A stretch of 64,000 nt of DNA from UTCHB3 sp008363265 (GTDB lineage: Bacteria; Bacteroidota; Ignavibacteria; Ignavibacteriales; Ignavibacteriaceae), in NCBI GenBank assembly GCA_045863055.1, contig BTUW01000009.1, positions 1 to 64,000 on the forward strand, read 5' to 3'. Shown here piece after piece: positions 27,647-36,798 of this stretch. Under the pieces are notes generated by a model, which had not been told where the DNA came from, ran no database searches, and saw only the letters and a program-made list of their open reading frames with translations. Both the position numbers and the translations under genes were made by a program. Numbering within the stretch: the stretch's first letter is position 1; each line of letters starts with the position of its first letter.

Positions 27647-27681
27647 TAAAAAAACCTCCGGGCCCAAAGAGCGCGGAGGTT
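27647..27681 (-). terminator. Leader terminator (attenuator) directly ahead of pyrR
   Basis: On the minus strand AACCTCCG (27681-27674), a 13-base loop, CGGAGGTT (27660-27653) and then a run of seven T, ending about 3 bases before the pyrR ATG. A perfect intrinsic terminator between promoter and first gene is the mark of PyrR attenuation. It also hides the GGAGG ribosome site, so it could act on translation too. I could not identify a convincing anti-terminator or PyrR-binding loop. Confidence 0.65.
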
Positions 27682-27775
27682 CCTTTCAGAATTGTGAAAG
27701 AGATGTGAAGTTTGTGGCATTACAGGGATTCCTTTTCCATTTCGCTGAACAGAATTAAAGGTAATTAACACTTCA

Positions 27776-27804
27776 AAAATATGTGAAAGTTTTGACACGT
27801 GCAA
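27776..27804 (-). promoter_or_regulatory. Candidate sigma70-type promoter of the pyr operon
   Basis: On the minus strand TTGCAC, 17 bases, TATTTT. It would start a leader of about 125 bases carrying the attenuator. Confidence 0.4.
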
Positions 27805-27904
27805 TACCTTACCGCAGGGGATGATTTGATGCCCTTTAATTTCCATTGAAAGATATAATGAAATATTTGTAACTTATGGTTCATTTCTTATTCATTCACA
27901 CATA

Positions 27905-30900
27905 ATGGAGCCATTAGTGAGAAGACTACTACTTCTGCTAACGATCGTATCCGGTCTGTACTTTACCTCTTACGCGCAGCCCGAGATATCCACACGACTC
28001 CTCAGAGCCATGCAGAACACCAGCTCTGAAGAGTATATTAAAGGAATCATTTTCCTTCGCGATCAGGTCGATGTACTGGCACTTGACCAGGAACTCTACA
28101 GGATCAAAGCCACTCCCGAACACCGTGCATATACTGTTATCACGACTCTTGAGGAGAAGGCTGCAAGCACTCAGAGAAATCTGCTTAAATACCTCGCCAA
28201 CAGATCGAACGACCGTTCGGTGTTCACATACAAGAATTTCTGGGTTGTGAACGCCATCGCCATTGAAGCGAAAAGATCTGTTTTTGAAGAGCTTTCCACA
28301 AGTATGGAACTTGCCGCGATGGACCTCGATGCCCCGACATATCTCGACAGGCCTTTTAATGTTACAGAGGCTAATGAGAAAGAAGGGAAAGAGGCAGTTG
28401 AACCCGGTCTGAGGATAATTAATGCTCATCTCCTCTGGCAGATGGGTATTACCGGTGCCGGTACCATCGTAATGGGCGAGGATACAGGTGTTCGTCACAC
28501 TCACGTCGCGATCGCCTCGAGATGGAGAGGGAATTTTGCTCCCGCAAATCAGGCATGGCTTGATCCGGCGGGTGGAACAACCACGCCATCAGACTGCGAC
28601 GGTCACGGTACCCATACAATGGGAACCATGACAGGTCTTTCACCCTCCGGTGACACCATCGGTGTTGCTCCCGGAGCACAGTGGATAGCTGCCAAGACTA
28701 TCTGTTCAGGTAACTCAACCTCAAATCACATGGCTGCTTTCCAGTGGGCTATGAACCCCGATGGAAACCCCTCAACCGTTACAGATATGCCGGCTTCGAT
28801 CAACAACAGCTGGCACGACCCCAGTACCGTAAACCAATGCGCTGGTCAGTATGTAACGATGTTTAACTCTGTTGAAGCCGCCGGTATCGCAATCTGCTTT
28901 TCAGCCGGTAACAGCGGACCGAATGCTTCGACAATCACTATGCCGAAGAACATCAACACCAACGAGGTTAACGTTTTCGCAATGGCTGCCATCAGTGGTG
29001 CTTCATATCTCGGTGGAAGCAACGACCCAATAGCAAGCTTCTCGAGCCGTGGTCCTTCAACCTGCGGCGGAACCGGTTCACTTCAGATAAAACCTGAAGT
29101 AGCGGCTCCCGGTGTTGGTGTAAGATCAGCTTACGGTTCAGGCGACAACTCATACTCGAGCCTTGATGGTACATCGATGGCTTCACCGCACGTTGCCGGT
29201 GCGATCGCGCTTCTTAAGTCAGCGTTCCCTGCACTGACAGGACACCAGATCAAAATGGCACTTTACAACACTGCCCGTGATCTTGGCACCCCAGGTGAAG
29301 ACAACAATTACGGTAAGGGCCTTATAGATGTTTTCGCGGCCTACACCCTTCTTGCTTCAGGTCCCGGCTTCCCAAGCAACCCTGTTCCGCAGAACGGCGC
29401 GACCGGCGTACAGCTTGTGACCAACCCGACCCTTTCATGGACGAATCCTGACAGCACAACCAAAACCACCGTTTATTTCTCGAACGACATGAACGCGGTT
29501 GTAACAATGAACGCATCTGCTGTTGTAAGAGCGGGCGCGATCTACACGAACTACACACACCCTTCAGCTCTTCCGTATGGAACAACCTACTACTGGAGAG
29601 TGAACGTTTCGGATGCCAACGACTCAACCATCGGTGGTGTTTGGTCATTCTCTACAATTCCACCACCAGCTCCTGTAGCTCCGACAAACGTTGCAGCCAC
29701 ATGGTCAGGTGCGAACAATCAGGCAACTGTTACCTGGACCGTTCCAACCACAAACATAAATGGGCACACTATTGTAGTGGATTCATCCGTTGTTTGGGTG
29801 AACGGAAACACAAGACTCGGAAAAGTTAACGGTACAGGTAATCAGTTCGTGATTGACGGACTGCCCACCGGTATCCATACTTTCAATGTTGTGGCTTTCG
29901 ACAGCAGCTACGGCTCGGCTATGGGTAGCTCGACACCTACAGGTATCGGTATCTATGCCAATGTTTATGAAAGAAACAAATATGTAGCCATCAGAGATCT
30001 TCAGAGTGCCCTGGATACAGTGATTGTCCCGGCGATGGAGGCAACCGTGGTTAAGGTTATTGTGAAACTCAATAGTGTGCTTCACACATACACCGGTGAC
30101 CTCGACATCTTCCTTAAAGGCCCTGACGGTACCGAAATTGATCTCTCGAGTGATAACGGTTCATCGGGTGACAACTATACGAACACCATTTTCGATGATG
30201 ACGCCACTGCACTTATCACTTCAGGAACTGCACCTTTTACAGGTACATTCAAACCTGAACAGGCGCTCTCAGCCTTTACAAACAAACAGTCAGGCGGTGC
30301 ATGGATACTCAGAGTATATGATGATGCCAATACTGATACAGGTTCTGTAAGAAGCTGGTCGCTTACCATTATTACAGCAGCACCGGTGCCGGTCGAACTT
30401 GCTTCATTCAACGCTACCACCAATGGCAACAGTGTTGAACTCGGCTGGGTCACTGCAACAGAGACCAATAACATGGGCTTTGAAGTTGAAAGAAAATCCG
30501 GAAACGGTCAGTTCGAAAAAGTCGGATTTGTTGCCGGTAACGGAACCACAACCGAAACCAGAACATATTCATTTACCGACAAGAACCTATCAGCCGCGGT
30601 TTACACATACCGTCTGAAACAGGTTGACCTTAACGGTGAATCTGAATATACGAACGAGATCGAAGTTAATGTTGATCTTCCTGCAGAGTTCGGCCTCAGC
30701 CAGAACTACCCCAACCCGTTCAATCCATCAACCATGATCAACTTCGCGCTTCCTGTTGAAGCGAAAGTCACAGTCAAGGTTTTTGACGCGATCGGCCAGG
30801 AAGTGGCAACACTTGTTAACGGAAATATCGCAGCCGGAAACCACACAGTTAATTTCGATGCATCGAAGCTTAACAGTGGGCTTTATGTTTATACCATCAA

Positions 30901-30961
30901 CGCCGAAGGCAGCGACGGTAAGAAGTTCAATAAAACGATGAAAATGATGCTTCTCAAGTAA
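27905..30961 (+). CDS. Subtilisin-like serine protease with T9SS sorting domain
   Basis: 1018-residue exported protease. Signal peptide (1-24), propeptide-like region (25-170), S8 catalytic domain with Asp193 (EDTGV), His234 (DGHGTH), oxyanion Asn336 (SAGNSG) and Ser424 (GTSMASPHVAG), then Fn3-like domains (about 490-680), a proprotein-convertase P-domain (about 695-835) and a C-terminal type A Por sorting domain (about 930-1018: LSQNYPNPFNPST ... LNSGLYVYTI). The sorting domain marks it for type IX secretion. No Shine-Dalgarno precedes the ATG; a GTG 12 bases later follows a GGAG and would leave a standard signal peptide. Single-gene transcript with a strong terminator. Confidence 0.93.
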   Translation: MEPLVRRLLLLLTIVSGLYFTSYAQPEISTRLLRAMQNTSSEEYIKGIIFLRDQVDVLALDQELYRIKATPEHRAYTVITTLEEKAASTQRNLLKYLANRSNDRSVFTYKNFWVVNAIAIEAKRSVFEELSTSMELAAMDLDAPTYLDRPFNVTEANEKEGKEAVEPGLRIINAHLLWQMGITGAGTIVMGEDTGVRHTHVAIASRWRGNFAPANQAWLDPAGGTTTPSDCDGHGTHTMGTMTGLSPSGDTIGVAPGAQWIAAKTICSGNSTSNHMAAFQWAMNPDGNPSTVTDMPASINNSWHDPSTVNQCAGQYVTMFNSVEAAGIAICFSAGNSGPNASTITMPKNINTNEVNVFAMAAISGASYLGGSNDPIASFSSRGPSTCGGTGSLQIKPEVAAPGVGVRSAYGSGDNSYSSLDGTSMASPHVAGAIALLKSAFPALTGHQIKMALYNTARDLGTPGEDNNYGKGLIDVFAAYTLLASGPGFPSNPVPQNGATGVQLVTNPTLSWTNPDSTTKTTVYFSNDMNAVVTMNASAVVRAGAIYTNYTHPSALPYGTTYYWRVNVSDANDSTIGGVWSFSTIPPPAPVAPTNVAATWSGANNQATVTWTVPTTNINGHTIVVDSSVVWVNGNTRLGKVNGTGNQFVIDGLPTGIHTFNVVAFDSSYGSAMGSSTPTGIGIYANVYERNKYVAIRDLQSALDTVIVPAMEATVVKVIVKLNSVLHTYTGDLDIFLKGPDGTEIDLSSDNGSSGDNYTNTIFDDDATALITSGTAPFTGTFKPEQALSAFTNKQSGGAWILRVYDDANTDTGSVRSWSLTIITAAPVPVELASFNATTNGNSVELGWVTATETNNMGFEVERKSGNGQFEKVGFVAGNGTTTETRTYSFTDKNLSAAVYTYRLKQVDLNGESEYTNEIEVNVDLPAEFGLSQNYPNPFNPSTMINFALPVEAKVTVKVFDAIGQEVATLVNGNIAAGNHTVNFDASKLNSGLYVYTINAEGSDGKKFNKTMKMMLLK

Positions 30962-30979
30962 ACTTATCGTTAATTTTTT

Positions 30980-31009
30980 AAGAGCCGGAATCCCCCGGCT
31001 CTTTTTTTT
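30980..31009 (+). terminator. Rho-independent terminator after the subtilase
   Basis: AAGAGCCGG, loop AATCCC, CCGGCTCTT and a run of eight T; perfect 9-base stem. Confidence 0.92.
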
Positions 31010-31055
31010 GCCCGATATTGTTAGATTTGTAAATTGCTTATTGAAATTTTAATAG

Positions 31056-32645
31056 ATGAATCAAGAAACCACCAAGCCCCAAAAGATATCAGTTCCATGG
31101 ACGAAGCCGCTCGCGCTGCTCTTTGTCAGTGCGCTGCTTATATATCTCTTTGGCAGGATGATGGACCATCTCTTCGTATATTTTAACTTCAATCCTCTTG
31201 CGGCCTTGTATGCCGAGCATGTGGATTCACTCACGAACACACTCGGTGGTTTGGGTGAGGTTGTCACGGGCGTTCTCTCGATCGAGATCACAGCCCTGGC
31301 CATCATCGTACAGTTGGCTGCAAACAAATATTCTTCGAAAATATTCGAACTGTTCTTTGAAAACCGTATCAATGTGATCATACTTTTTGTATATGTTATC
31401 ACAGCGATCGTGACAGTTCTTGTGGTTAACACGCTCAATGCAGAAGCCACAGCACTTTTTGCTTATTCAATAACCCAGGCTCTCGTACTGGTGATACTGA
31501 GTCTTGTTATCGTGATCCCGCACTTCAATTATGTGTTCCACTTCCTCAGACCCGATAATTTTCTAATGTACGTCGAGAATGAGATGAGAACAGTTCTCGA
31601 GAATGTGGTTAAAAGCAGACGGAAGGGAAGAAAATATATCGAGGGTGAAAAGATCCTCGTGAATGAGAAGATCAACTTCATCGGTGATGTGGCGATAAAT
31701 TCGATAATGTCGGGTGACAGGGCAAGTACTTTGCTTTGTATCAATTCGCTGAAGAATGTACTGTCGCACTACATCAAGATAAAAGACCGCCTTCCCGATA
31801 ACTGGGACAATCTGAGCGGTTCTGTGTTGCTCGATCCCGATTTCTCCAGTTTCGCTCCGTATGTTCTGAAGAAGATCGAGAAAAAGAAGATATTCCTTGA
31901 AACAAAGGTTTTCAAACTTTACGAGATGCTGTTCGAGCATGGGAGAAAATCGATGCGTGACGTAATGTCGGGTATCCTCCTGAACGTTGAGCTGATCTCT
32001 TACGAAGCCATGAAGAATGAGGATGATGGCACACTTCAGATGGCATTTCAGTATATGAACACCTTCTTGAGGATCGGCATACGTGAAAAAGATCCAAGAA
32101 CGGTTTTTACGGCACTTGAACACTACCGTCTGATCGCGGAAGAGACGTTGAAGTATAAGCCGAAGCTTGCTGAAGAACTTTCATACTACTTTAAATATTA
32201 CGGGCACGAATCGGTAAAGAACAACGTCTTATTCATACTTGAAACTGCAGCTTATGATCTTTGCCTCTTGAACGAGAAGGCCTATGACCTTCAGTCGCCA
32301 AACCTCGACAAGATGCTGGATATATTCCTGACTGTGGATCAGCCCATCGAGGATAACGAGCCGAAAAAGGATAGCAAGGAAGAAACATCGCTTATGGGAG
32401 TGCGTATAGCCCAGATAAGACTTGCCGGATATTATCTTCTGAAGGGGGACGAGACCCTGGCCAGGAAGATATTTGAAGACATCAAGGTGGAACCGATCGT
32501 CAGGATCAGGAAGATCAGGGATATAATCATGAATACACAGAATGAGGAATTCTGGGAGATCACCCCGCGCGGTATCAACTTCTATTACATGCCACAGGAC
32601 AGAAAAGACGCTCTAAAACAGTTTTTTGAGTGGTTTGAAGTATAG
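31056..32645 (+). CDS. Multi-pass membrane protein, DUF2254-like
   Basis: 529 residues. Helices at about 18-40, 62-90 (GVLSIEITALAIIVQLAANKY), 103-125 and 135-158, followed by a soluble, mostly helical domain of about 370 residues. The ALAIIVQLAANKYSSKIF segment resembles the DUF2254 family; the assignment is tentative and the function unknown. It stands between the subtilase terminator and the motor cluster in the same direction, with an AT-rich hairpin and a new promoter after it, so it is probably a separate unit. No clear Shine-Dalgarno. Confidence 0.6.
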   Translation: MNQETTKPQKISVPWTKPLALLFVSALLIYLFGRMMDHLFVYFNFNPLAALYAEHVDSLTNTLGGLGEVVTGVLSIEITALAIIVQLAANKYSSKIFELFFENRINVIILFVYVITAIVTVLVVNTLNAEATALFAYSITQALVLVILSLVIVIPHFNYVFHFLRPDNFLMYVENEMRTVLENVVKSRRKGRKYIEGEKILVNEKINFIGDVAINSIMSGDRASTLLCINSLKNVLSHYIKIKDRLPDNWDNLSGSVLLDPDFSSFAPYVLKKIEKKKIFLETKVFKLYEMLFEHGRKSMRDVMSGILLNVELISYEAMKNEDDGTLQMAFQYMNTFLRIGIREKDPRTVFTALEHYRLIAEETLKYKPKLAEELSYYFKYYGHESVKNNVLFILETAAYDLCLLNEKAYDLQSPNLDKMLDIFLTVDQPIEDNEPKKDSKEETSLMGVRIAQIRLAGYYLLKGDETLARKIFEDIKVEPIVRIRKIRDIIMNTQNEEFWEITPRGINFYYMPQDRKDALKQFFEWFEV

Positions 32646-32650
32646 TTCGG

Positions 32651-32690
32651 AATTTTTTTGATTTAAATCATGCAGGGAAATCAAAAAATT
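32651..32690. terminator. AT-rich hairpin between membrane protein and motor cluster
   Basis: AATTTTTTTGATTT pairs with AAATCAAAAAATT with one bulge around a 13-base loop; a smaller palindrome TGATTTAAATCA (32659-32670) lies inside. It may end the upstream transcript or be an operator for the promoter that follows. Confidence 0.4.
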
Positions 32691-32721
32691 GTTTAATTTC
32701 TGTCGTAAAATTTAAAAACAG

Positions 32722-32750
32722 TTGCATTTTTATTTGAAATTCTTTAATAT
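32722..32750 (+). promoter_or_regulatory. Candidate promoter of the GldLM-like cluster
   Basis: TTGCAT, 17 bases, TAATAT; predicted start near 32757, leaving a leader of about 78 bases before an AGGAG site and the first ATG (32835). Confidence 0.45.
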
Positions 32751-32834
32751 GTACCCTAAATGAATATTATTTGGAAGCAAATTTTCAAATTATTTAATTA
32801 ATCGAATCCATCATCATCATTCATAGGAGTTAAC

Positions 32835-33413
32835 ATGGCTAACGGGAATACCAGTCAAGGACCAAAAACATCATTTGGCCGTTTCATGGTTTACACGGTT
32901 GTTGAAAGGTACGCGAACAACATTCAGGGTTTCGTGTACATGGGAGCAGCCATCCTCATCATCATCGTGGGCTTAAGAGGTCTTGGCGACATCGCCGGTT
33001 CAATTGCAATTGTTCCGGATTTCTTGTTGGGCGCACCAACCGATGCGGCAGAACCACTAAAAAGAAGTATCGACCCTAACTGGGTAATGGGAGCTCTTTT
33101 CCTTGAGTTCTTTCTTCTTATGATCCTTGCTGTCGTAACATTCTTCACCCCTGAAGACTACGGCCACGCGGCACCGGCTGCACCCGAAGCTCCGAAGGCG
33201 GTTGATTCACCTCTGAACAGTGTGATCTCTGTTCCTAAAAACCTTTCAGCTGACCTGAAGGCAGAATTGGAGTCACTTCAGAGAGTTGCTGACGACCAGA
33301 TCAAAGTTGTCAACAGCGTGATCGATCAATATAACGCACTGAACAAGAAGATAACAGTTATTCAACAGCAGTCATTACAGGCTCTTTCAGACCTTAAAAC
33401 CAAGATCTCCTGA
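32835..33413 (+). CDS. GldL-like inner-membrane motor subunit
   Basis: 192 residues. Helix 1 at about 31-53, a loop (54-81), helix 2 at about 82-104, then a cytoplasmic tail: an Ala/Pro linker (112-120) and a helix or coiled coil (about 137-190). Helix 2 reads GALFLEFFLLMILAVVTFF with Glu91 buried, followed by TPED; GldL/PorL has the same two-helix plan with an essential Glu in helix 2 and a Pro-acidic exit. In T9SS five GldL surround two GldM and use the proton gradient. The next gene is GldM-like, which supports the call. Sequence similarity is weak, so it could be another small motor family. AGGAG lies 6 bases before the ATG. Confidence 0.65.
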   Translation: MANGNTSQGPKTSFGRFMVYTVVERYANNIQGFVYMGAAILIIIVGLRGLGDIAGSIAIVPDFLLGAPTDAAEPLKRSIDPNWVMGALFLEFFLLMILAVVTFFTPEDYGHAAPAAPEAPKAVDSPLNSVISVPKNLSADLKAELESLQRVADDQIKVVNSVIDQYNALNKKITVIQQQSLQALSDLKTKIS

Positions 33414-33444
33414 TCATCGACACTTAAACTGAAAGGAGATTAAC

Positions 33445-34074
33445 ATGAAAAAGAGTCAAGTATACTTCATCATGTATATCGTTCTCATAACCGAATTACT
33501 TGTTGTAATTCTTGAGAGGGATCATCTGATGGAGAAAGAGCACCAGATCAAGAAAAAAATGGTCTCAAGTATCGCTGACCAGTACAAGAGAGATGTTGAA
33601 CTTTCTGCCCCGATTCCTTACAGTGAATGGCAGATAGGAACTGACTCCGTGCAGATCCCGGTGAACGCAACCGGTCTTGTATCGGATGAAGAGAAAAAAT
33701 CCGCAGTTTACCAGATCAAATCTGAAGGCAATCGCGGGCCGGGTGGCGGAGCATTCCCTGCACTTCTTACATCGGAAGCACCCTCTGGTCCATATTCAAT
33801 AATCAAAGACGAGAACGGCAATGCCTCGCTAATGATCGCGAAAGCAACCGGAATCGGCGATTATGAATTCACAGTTACTATGAAGGTCAAGAGACAACTT
33901 CCCACATATCTTCCCGGATTCCTTCTCGAAGAATTGAAGAAAGCGAGTGGCTTCAAGGATGGTGCTGAAGTGACCACAAAACCTGTGAAATTCAAGATCA
34001 AAGTAAAGACTGAACCCCCGGCTCAGGCACCTAAAAAGGGTGACGTTATTAACGTTGGACCCTCAATCGACTAA
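33445..34074 (+). CDS. Short GldM-like motor subunit
   Basis: 209 residues. Short basic N-terminus (MKKSQ), one membrane helix (about 6-24, YFIMYIVLITELLVVILE) with Glu17 inside it, a helical stretch (25-50) and a periplasmic beta domain (about 55-205) ending in a Pro/Lys-rich tail. This is the plan of GldM/PorM, but GldM has about 510 residues with four periplasmic domains; only about one would fit here. AAAGGAG precedes the ATG. The next gene encodes an exported protein that may supply the missing periplasmic part. Confidence 0.55.
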   Translation: MKKSQVYFIMYIVLITELLVVILERDHLMEKEHQIKKKMVSSIADQYKRDVELSAPIPYSEWQIGTDSVQIPVNATGLVSDEEKKSAVYQIKSEGNRGPGGGAFPALLTSEAPSGPYSIIKDENGNASLMIAKATGIGDYEFTVTMKVKRQLPTYLPGFLLEELKKASGFKDGAEVTTKPVKFKIKVKTEPPAQAPKKGDVINVGPSID

Positions 34075-34088
34075 GAACAGGAAATACG

Positions 34089-35192
34089 ATGACCAGAACA
34101 TTACTAAAAGCAACGATCTTCACCCTCCTGATTGCCGGCGTTTCTTTTGCGCAGTCTTTCAAAGTTGATGACACGCTTGATGTAGTGATTTTACAGAAAG
34201 TGAGAGTACCGGAGATCCCTCTGGTACTCTCAGCTATTACAAAAGTAAATTCGCTATCTGCCGAGATACTCAATTCATCCGGAGCAAGCATTCTCAAACT
34301 GAACGATTCGCAGAAGTTTCAGAAGCCTTCATCTGAAGAAGTAGTGGCTAAAGTTGCGCAACAGCAAGGAAGAGGAGTAACGGTTCAGACTTATTTCGAA
34401 CCATTCTTCCAGGAGCCCGGCGTTTATTATCTTAAACTGATGATAAATGTGACCGGTGAGGCGAACAAGGCTCTTGTCGCCGACAAATATTACATGATCA
34501 ATGTAAAACTGCCGACCCTCTCTGCGCCGATTGCATTGAGAAACAGTTATTTTTTCAGCGAGAATCCTGCTTTTAGTTTTGCTGTAAATGAATATACCGA
34601 CCAGGAAAAATATTCCTACAAGGTCTCAGATGGAGTAAATTCATTAAAAGAAGGAAAAGGGTCGTTCATTGATCTGAGCCAGATCATGAATGATGCCCAG
34701 AATGTTGGAAAAATGCTGAAAGTTGAAGGCTTTTATAACGACAGCCGTATGACGTACACTGATCCAGTCTCGGGTAATCCTGTTACTGCTTCATGGGATA
34801 TCACGATCCAGAAGCCGGGCCTTGGTGATTTCAGCGGTTGGGCAACTCTTTCTGATAAAGAGTCTGAAAATGAGGCGCCCTGGTATATCAGCGTTGACAA
34901 TCAGGCTTCCCGACAGTTCCTTTTCGGCTATTTTGGAAATACTGCGAACGGTTTCGTCTTTGCCGCTCCGAAGTTCAACCAGCTTCGTGTGACTTCGGAA
35001 CCAGACAATTTCATTCAGAGTGTTTCGCAGGCCAAGAAGGGGTTGTTCCCGGTGGTCGAGATCGTCGTTAATCCGGCTTTCCTCGATGCCATGGCGATCG
35101 GTTCGGATGAAGCAATCAGGCTGACCATACAGTTCACCACACAATTCGGTGAAAAAGTTGTTAAAAAATACCGGGCTAATGTAATAAAGTAG
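34089..35192 (+). CDS. Exported protein of the motor cluster, unknown family
   Basis: 367 residues with a signal peptide (1-21, ending SFAQ). The rest is beta-rich: a first domain (about 22-140) ending in EPGVYYLKLMINVTGE, a second (145-240) and a third (245-365). No cysteine lipobox and no membrane helix, so probably a soluble periplasmic protein. It begins 14 bases after the GldM-like gene. Together the two proteins approximate the size of one full GldM, so a split GldM is possible; this is inference only. Confidence 0.6.
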   Translation: MTRTLLKATIFTLLIAGVSFAQSFKVDDTLDVVILQKVRVPEIPLVLSAITKVNSLSAEILNSSGASILKLNDSQKFQKPSSEEVVAKVAQQQGRGVTVQTYFEPFFQEPGVYYLKLMINVTGEANKALVADKYYMINVKLPTLSAPIALRNSYFFSENPAFSFAVNEYTDQEKYSYKVSDGVNSLKEGKGSFIDLSQIMNDAQNVGKMLKVEGFYNDSRMTYTDPVSGNPVTASWDITIQKPGLGDFSGWATLSDKESENEAPWYISVDNQASRQFLFGYFGNTANGFVFAAPKFNQLRVTSEPDNFIQSVSQAKKGLFPVVEIVVNPAFLDAMAIGSDEAIRLTIQFTTQFGEKVVKKYRANVIK

Positions 35193-35226
35193 AGTAAAAA
35201 GGTTTTTAATTAAAGAAGATACGACT

Positions 35227-36774
35227 ATGAAACGATTACTGACAATGATTATGGTTGCTGGTTTTCTCTTCCAGCCGCTTCTCAAAGCGCAGGAAGCTGA
35301 AGACTACATCCGTAATATAGACTTAAAGCTGAGGAAGGATAAGAAATACCTTAACCTCAACTTTGTGGACCTTGCCGGAACCGAGAAACTGCTTCAGAAT
35401 CTCAATCCGGTTACAAGAGTCGACGGGAAGGACCCCTTCGTCTTCAAAGCCAACGATAATTACACTTACCGGCTGGTCTTTTTGAGTAACGCGATCGGGG
35501 TGGATTCCACGGTTCTGCTTTACGTAAATGAGATCATTGCGGCAGGTGCCGGTGATTCGGCCAACATCTTTGGTGCAAATCAGGCGGGCGGACCCACGGA
35601 ATCGATGGTGATCGCCTTCAAAGACATGCATACTTTAATGAACACCGACTACGGCAAGTACTTCACACTTGTTGACTATATAGATAGACTCCAGAAGATC
35701 GATCCCGAGTTTAAGTATGGTTCGCTTCTCGGTATCACACCCGATGACGCCATCAATACTTCACTTGGAATGATCTCACGCGATAACACCGACTTCCTTA
35801 ACTTTATGAGGGCGAACTCGCTTCACTGGTATCCTAAAGTGGCGCAGAAATCCTCGACCAAAAAGGGAAGGGGTGCCGGTGCCTCCACAACTGCAGATGC
35901 AACTTCATCTCCTGATTTCAGGATCGATGCCGGTTTCAGTTCAGTTTCTTTCTCGCATAAAGTGATGGACTTCTCGTTCGGCGCTGCCGGTGTGGAACTG
36001 ACAATGGAAGAGCCAGTTCTTCACGCGGTTCCTTTCGGGAACAACACGCTGGGATTCGGTTTCAGAACCCTTCTGAATCTTGCGAAGGATAACAAAAATC
36101 CCAACGGCGGGATGATCCTTGATGCAAGGTTACTCGGCAGGATCAGAATGAACACAGCTGATATAGTGAGCAATCTGCCTTTTGCACTAAATGCAAAGTC
36201 CAACTTCCATGTCGGAACCTCCGCGGCCGTTGATCTGCATGTAACCAGGCCATTCGGAATGCCGTTCCTGAATGCCTATATCGCAATCGGTGGCAGAGGC
36301 TTCTCAAGTCCCTATGTAACTTTTACCGATCGTACGGTTGCAAATCAGAAATATGCCTACTTCTCATTTACACAGGCTGAAGGATCATTCTCTTTCTACT
36401 GGAACACGAATGACAAACTGAGCTCAAGGTTCAGAATCGATGTTGGTCTTGGTTACTATGACATGCTTAAGGCATACTATCCCGGCGGAAGAACCACTGC
36501 CGCGAAGCACGAAATTGTTGACAACACCATTTCACCGGTTGTAACACTTTACTACACATTCGCTCCTGAACAGAATGATATCTTCGGTATCAAAGCCAGA
36601 GTGTTCGACTCCGTTGTAAAAGGTGAGGCATGGCTGAAATTGCTTGAACTTGACGGCGGGCACACATTCCGTTTTGCAAGTACTGTTTTCTCAGATCCAG
36701 TCGGAAGAGCCATACGCGAGTGGGAAAACCCGGGAAGTGTTTTCTTCCAGATCAGATACAGATATGGTTTCTAA
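35227..36774 (+). CDS. Predicted outer-membrane protein A1 of the motor cluster
   Basis: 515 residues. Signal peptide (1-21, ending LLKAQ), a periplasmic domain (about 22-205, with GDSANIFGANQAGG at 109-122), a Lys/Gly/Arg linker (209-228) and a C-terminal half (231-515) of alternating strands ending RYRYGF, a terminal Phe as in outer-membrane barrels. It is a paralogue of A2: both carry DSANIFG, VMDF/YxFG, DARLxGR, AYFxFTQ and WLKLLELxGGH. I know no named family. Confidence 0.65.
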   Translation: MKRLLTMIMVAGFLFQPLLKAQEAEDYIRNIDLKLRKDKKYLNLNFVDLAGTEKLLQNLNPVTRVDGKDPFVFKANDNYTYRLVFLSNAIGVDSTVLLYVNEIIAAGAGDSANIFGANQAGGPTESMVIAFKDMHTLMNTDYGKYFTLVDYIDRLQKIDPEFKYGSLLGITPDDAINTSLGMISRDNTDFLNFMRANSLHWYPKVAQKSSTKKGRGAGASTTADATSSPDFRIDAGFSSVSFSHKVMDFSFGAAGVELTMEEPVLHAVPFGNNTLGFGFRTLLNLAKDNKNPNGGMILDARLLGRIRMNTADIVSNLPFALNAKSNFHVGTSAAVDLHVTRPFGMPFLNAYIAIGGRGFSSPYVTFTDRTVANQKYAYFSFTQAEGSFSFYWNTNDKLSSRFRIDVGLGYYDMLKAYYPGGRTTAAKHEIVDNTISPVVTLYYTFAPEQNDIFGIKARVFDSVVKGEAWLKLLELDGGHTFRFASTVFSDPVGRAIREWENPGSVFFQIRYRYGF

Positions 36775-36798
36775 TCATTTTAAGATATGGATGGAATT

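Noticed and set aside
32835..34074. ExbB/ExbD, TolQ/TolR or MotA/MotB identity for the motor pair
   Set aside because: Those stators have three or four helices in the larger subunit; this one has two, and the small subunit lacks the membrane Asp and the OmpA-like peptidoglycan domain.
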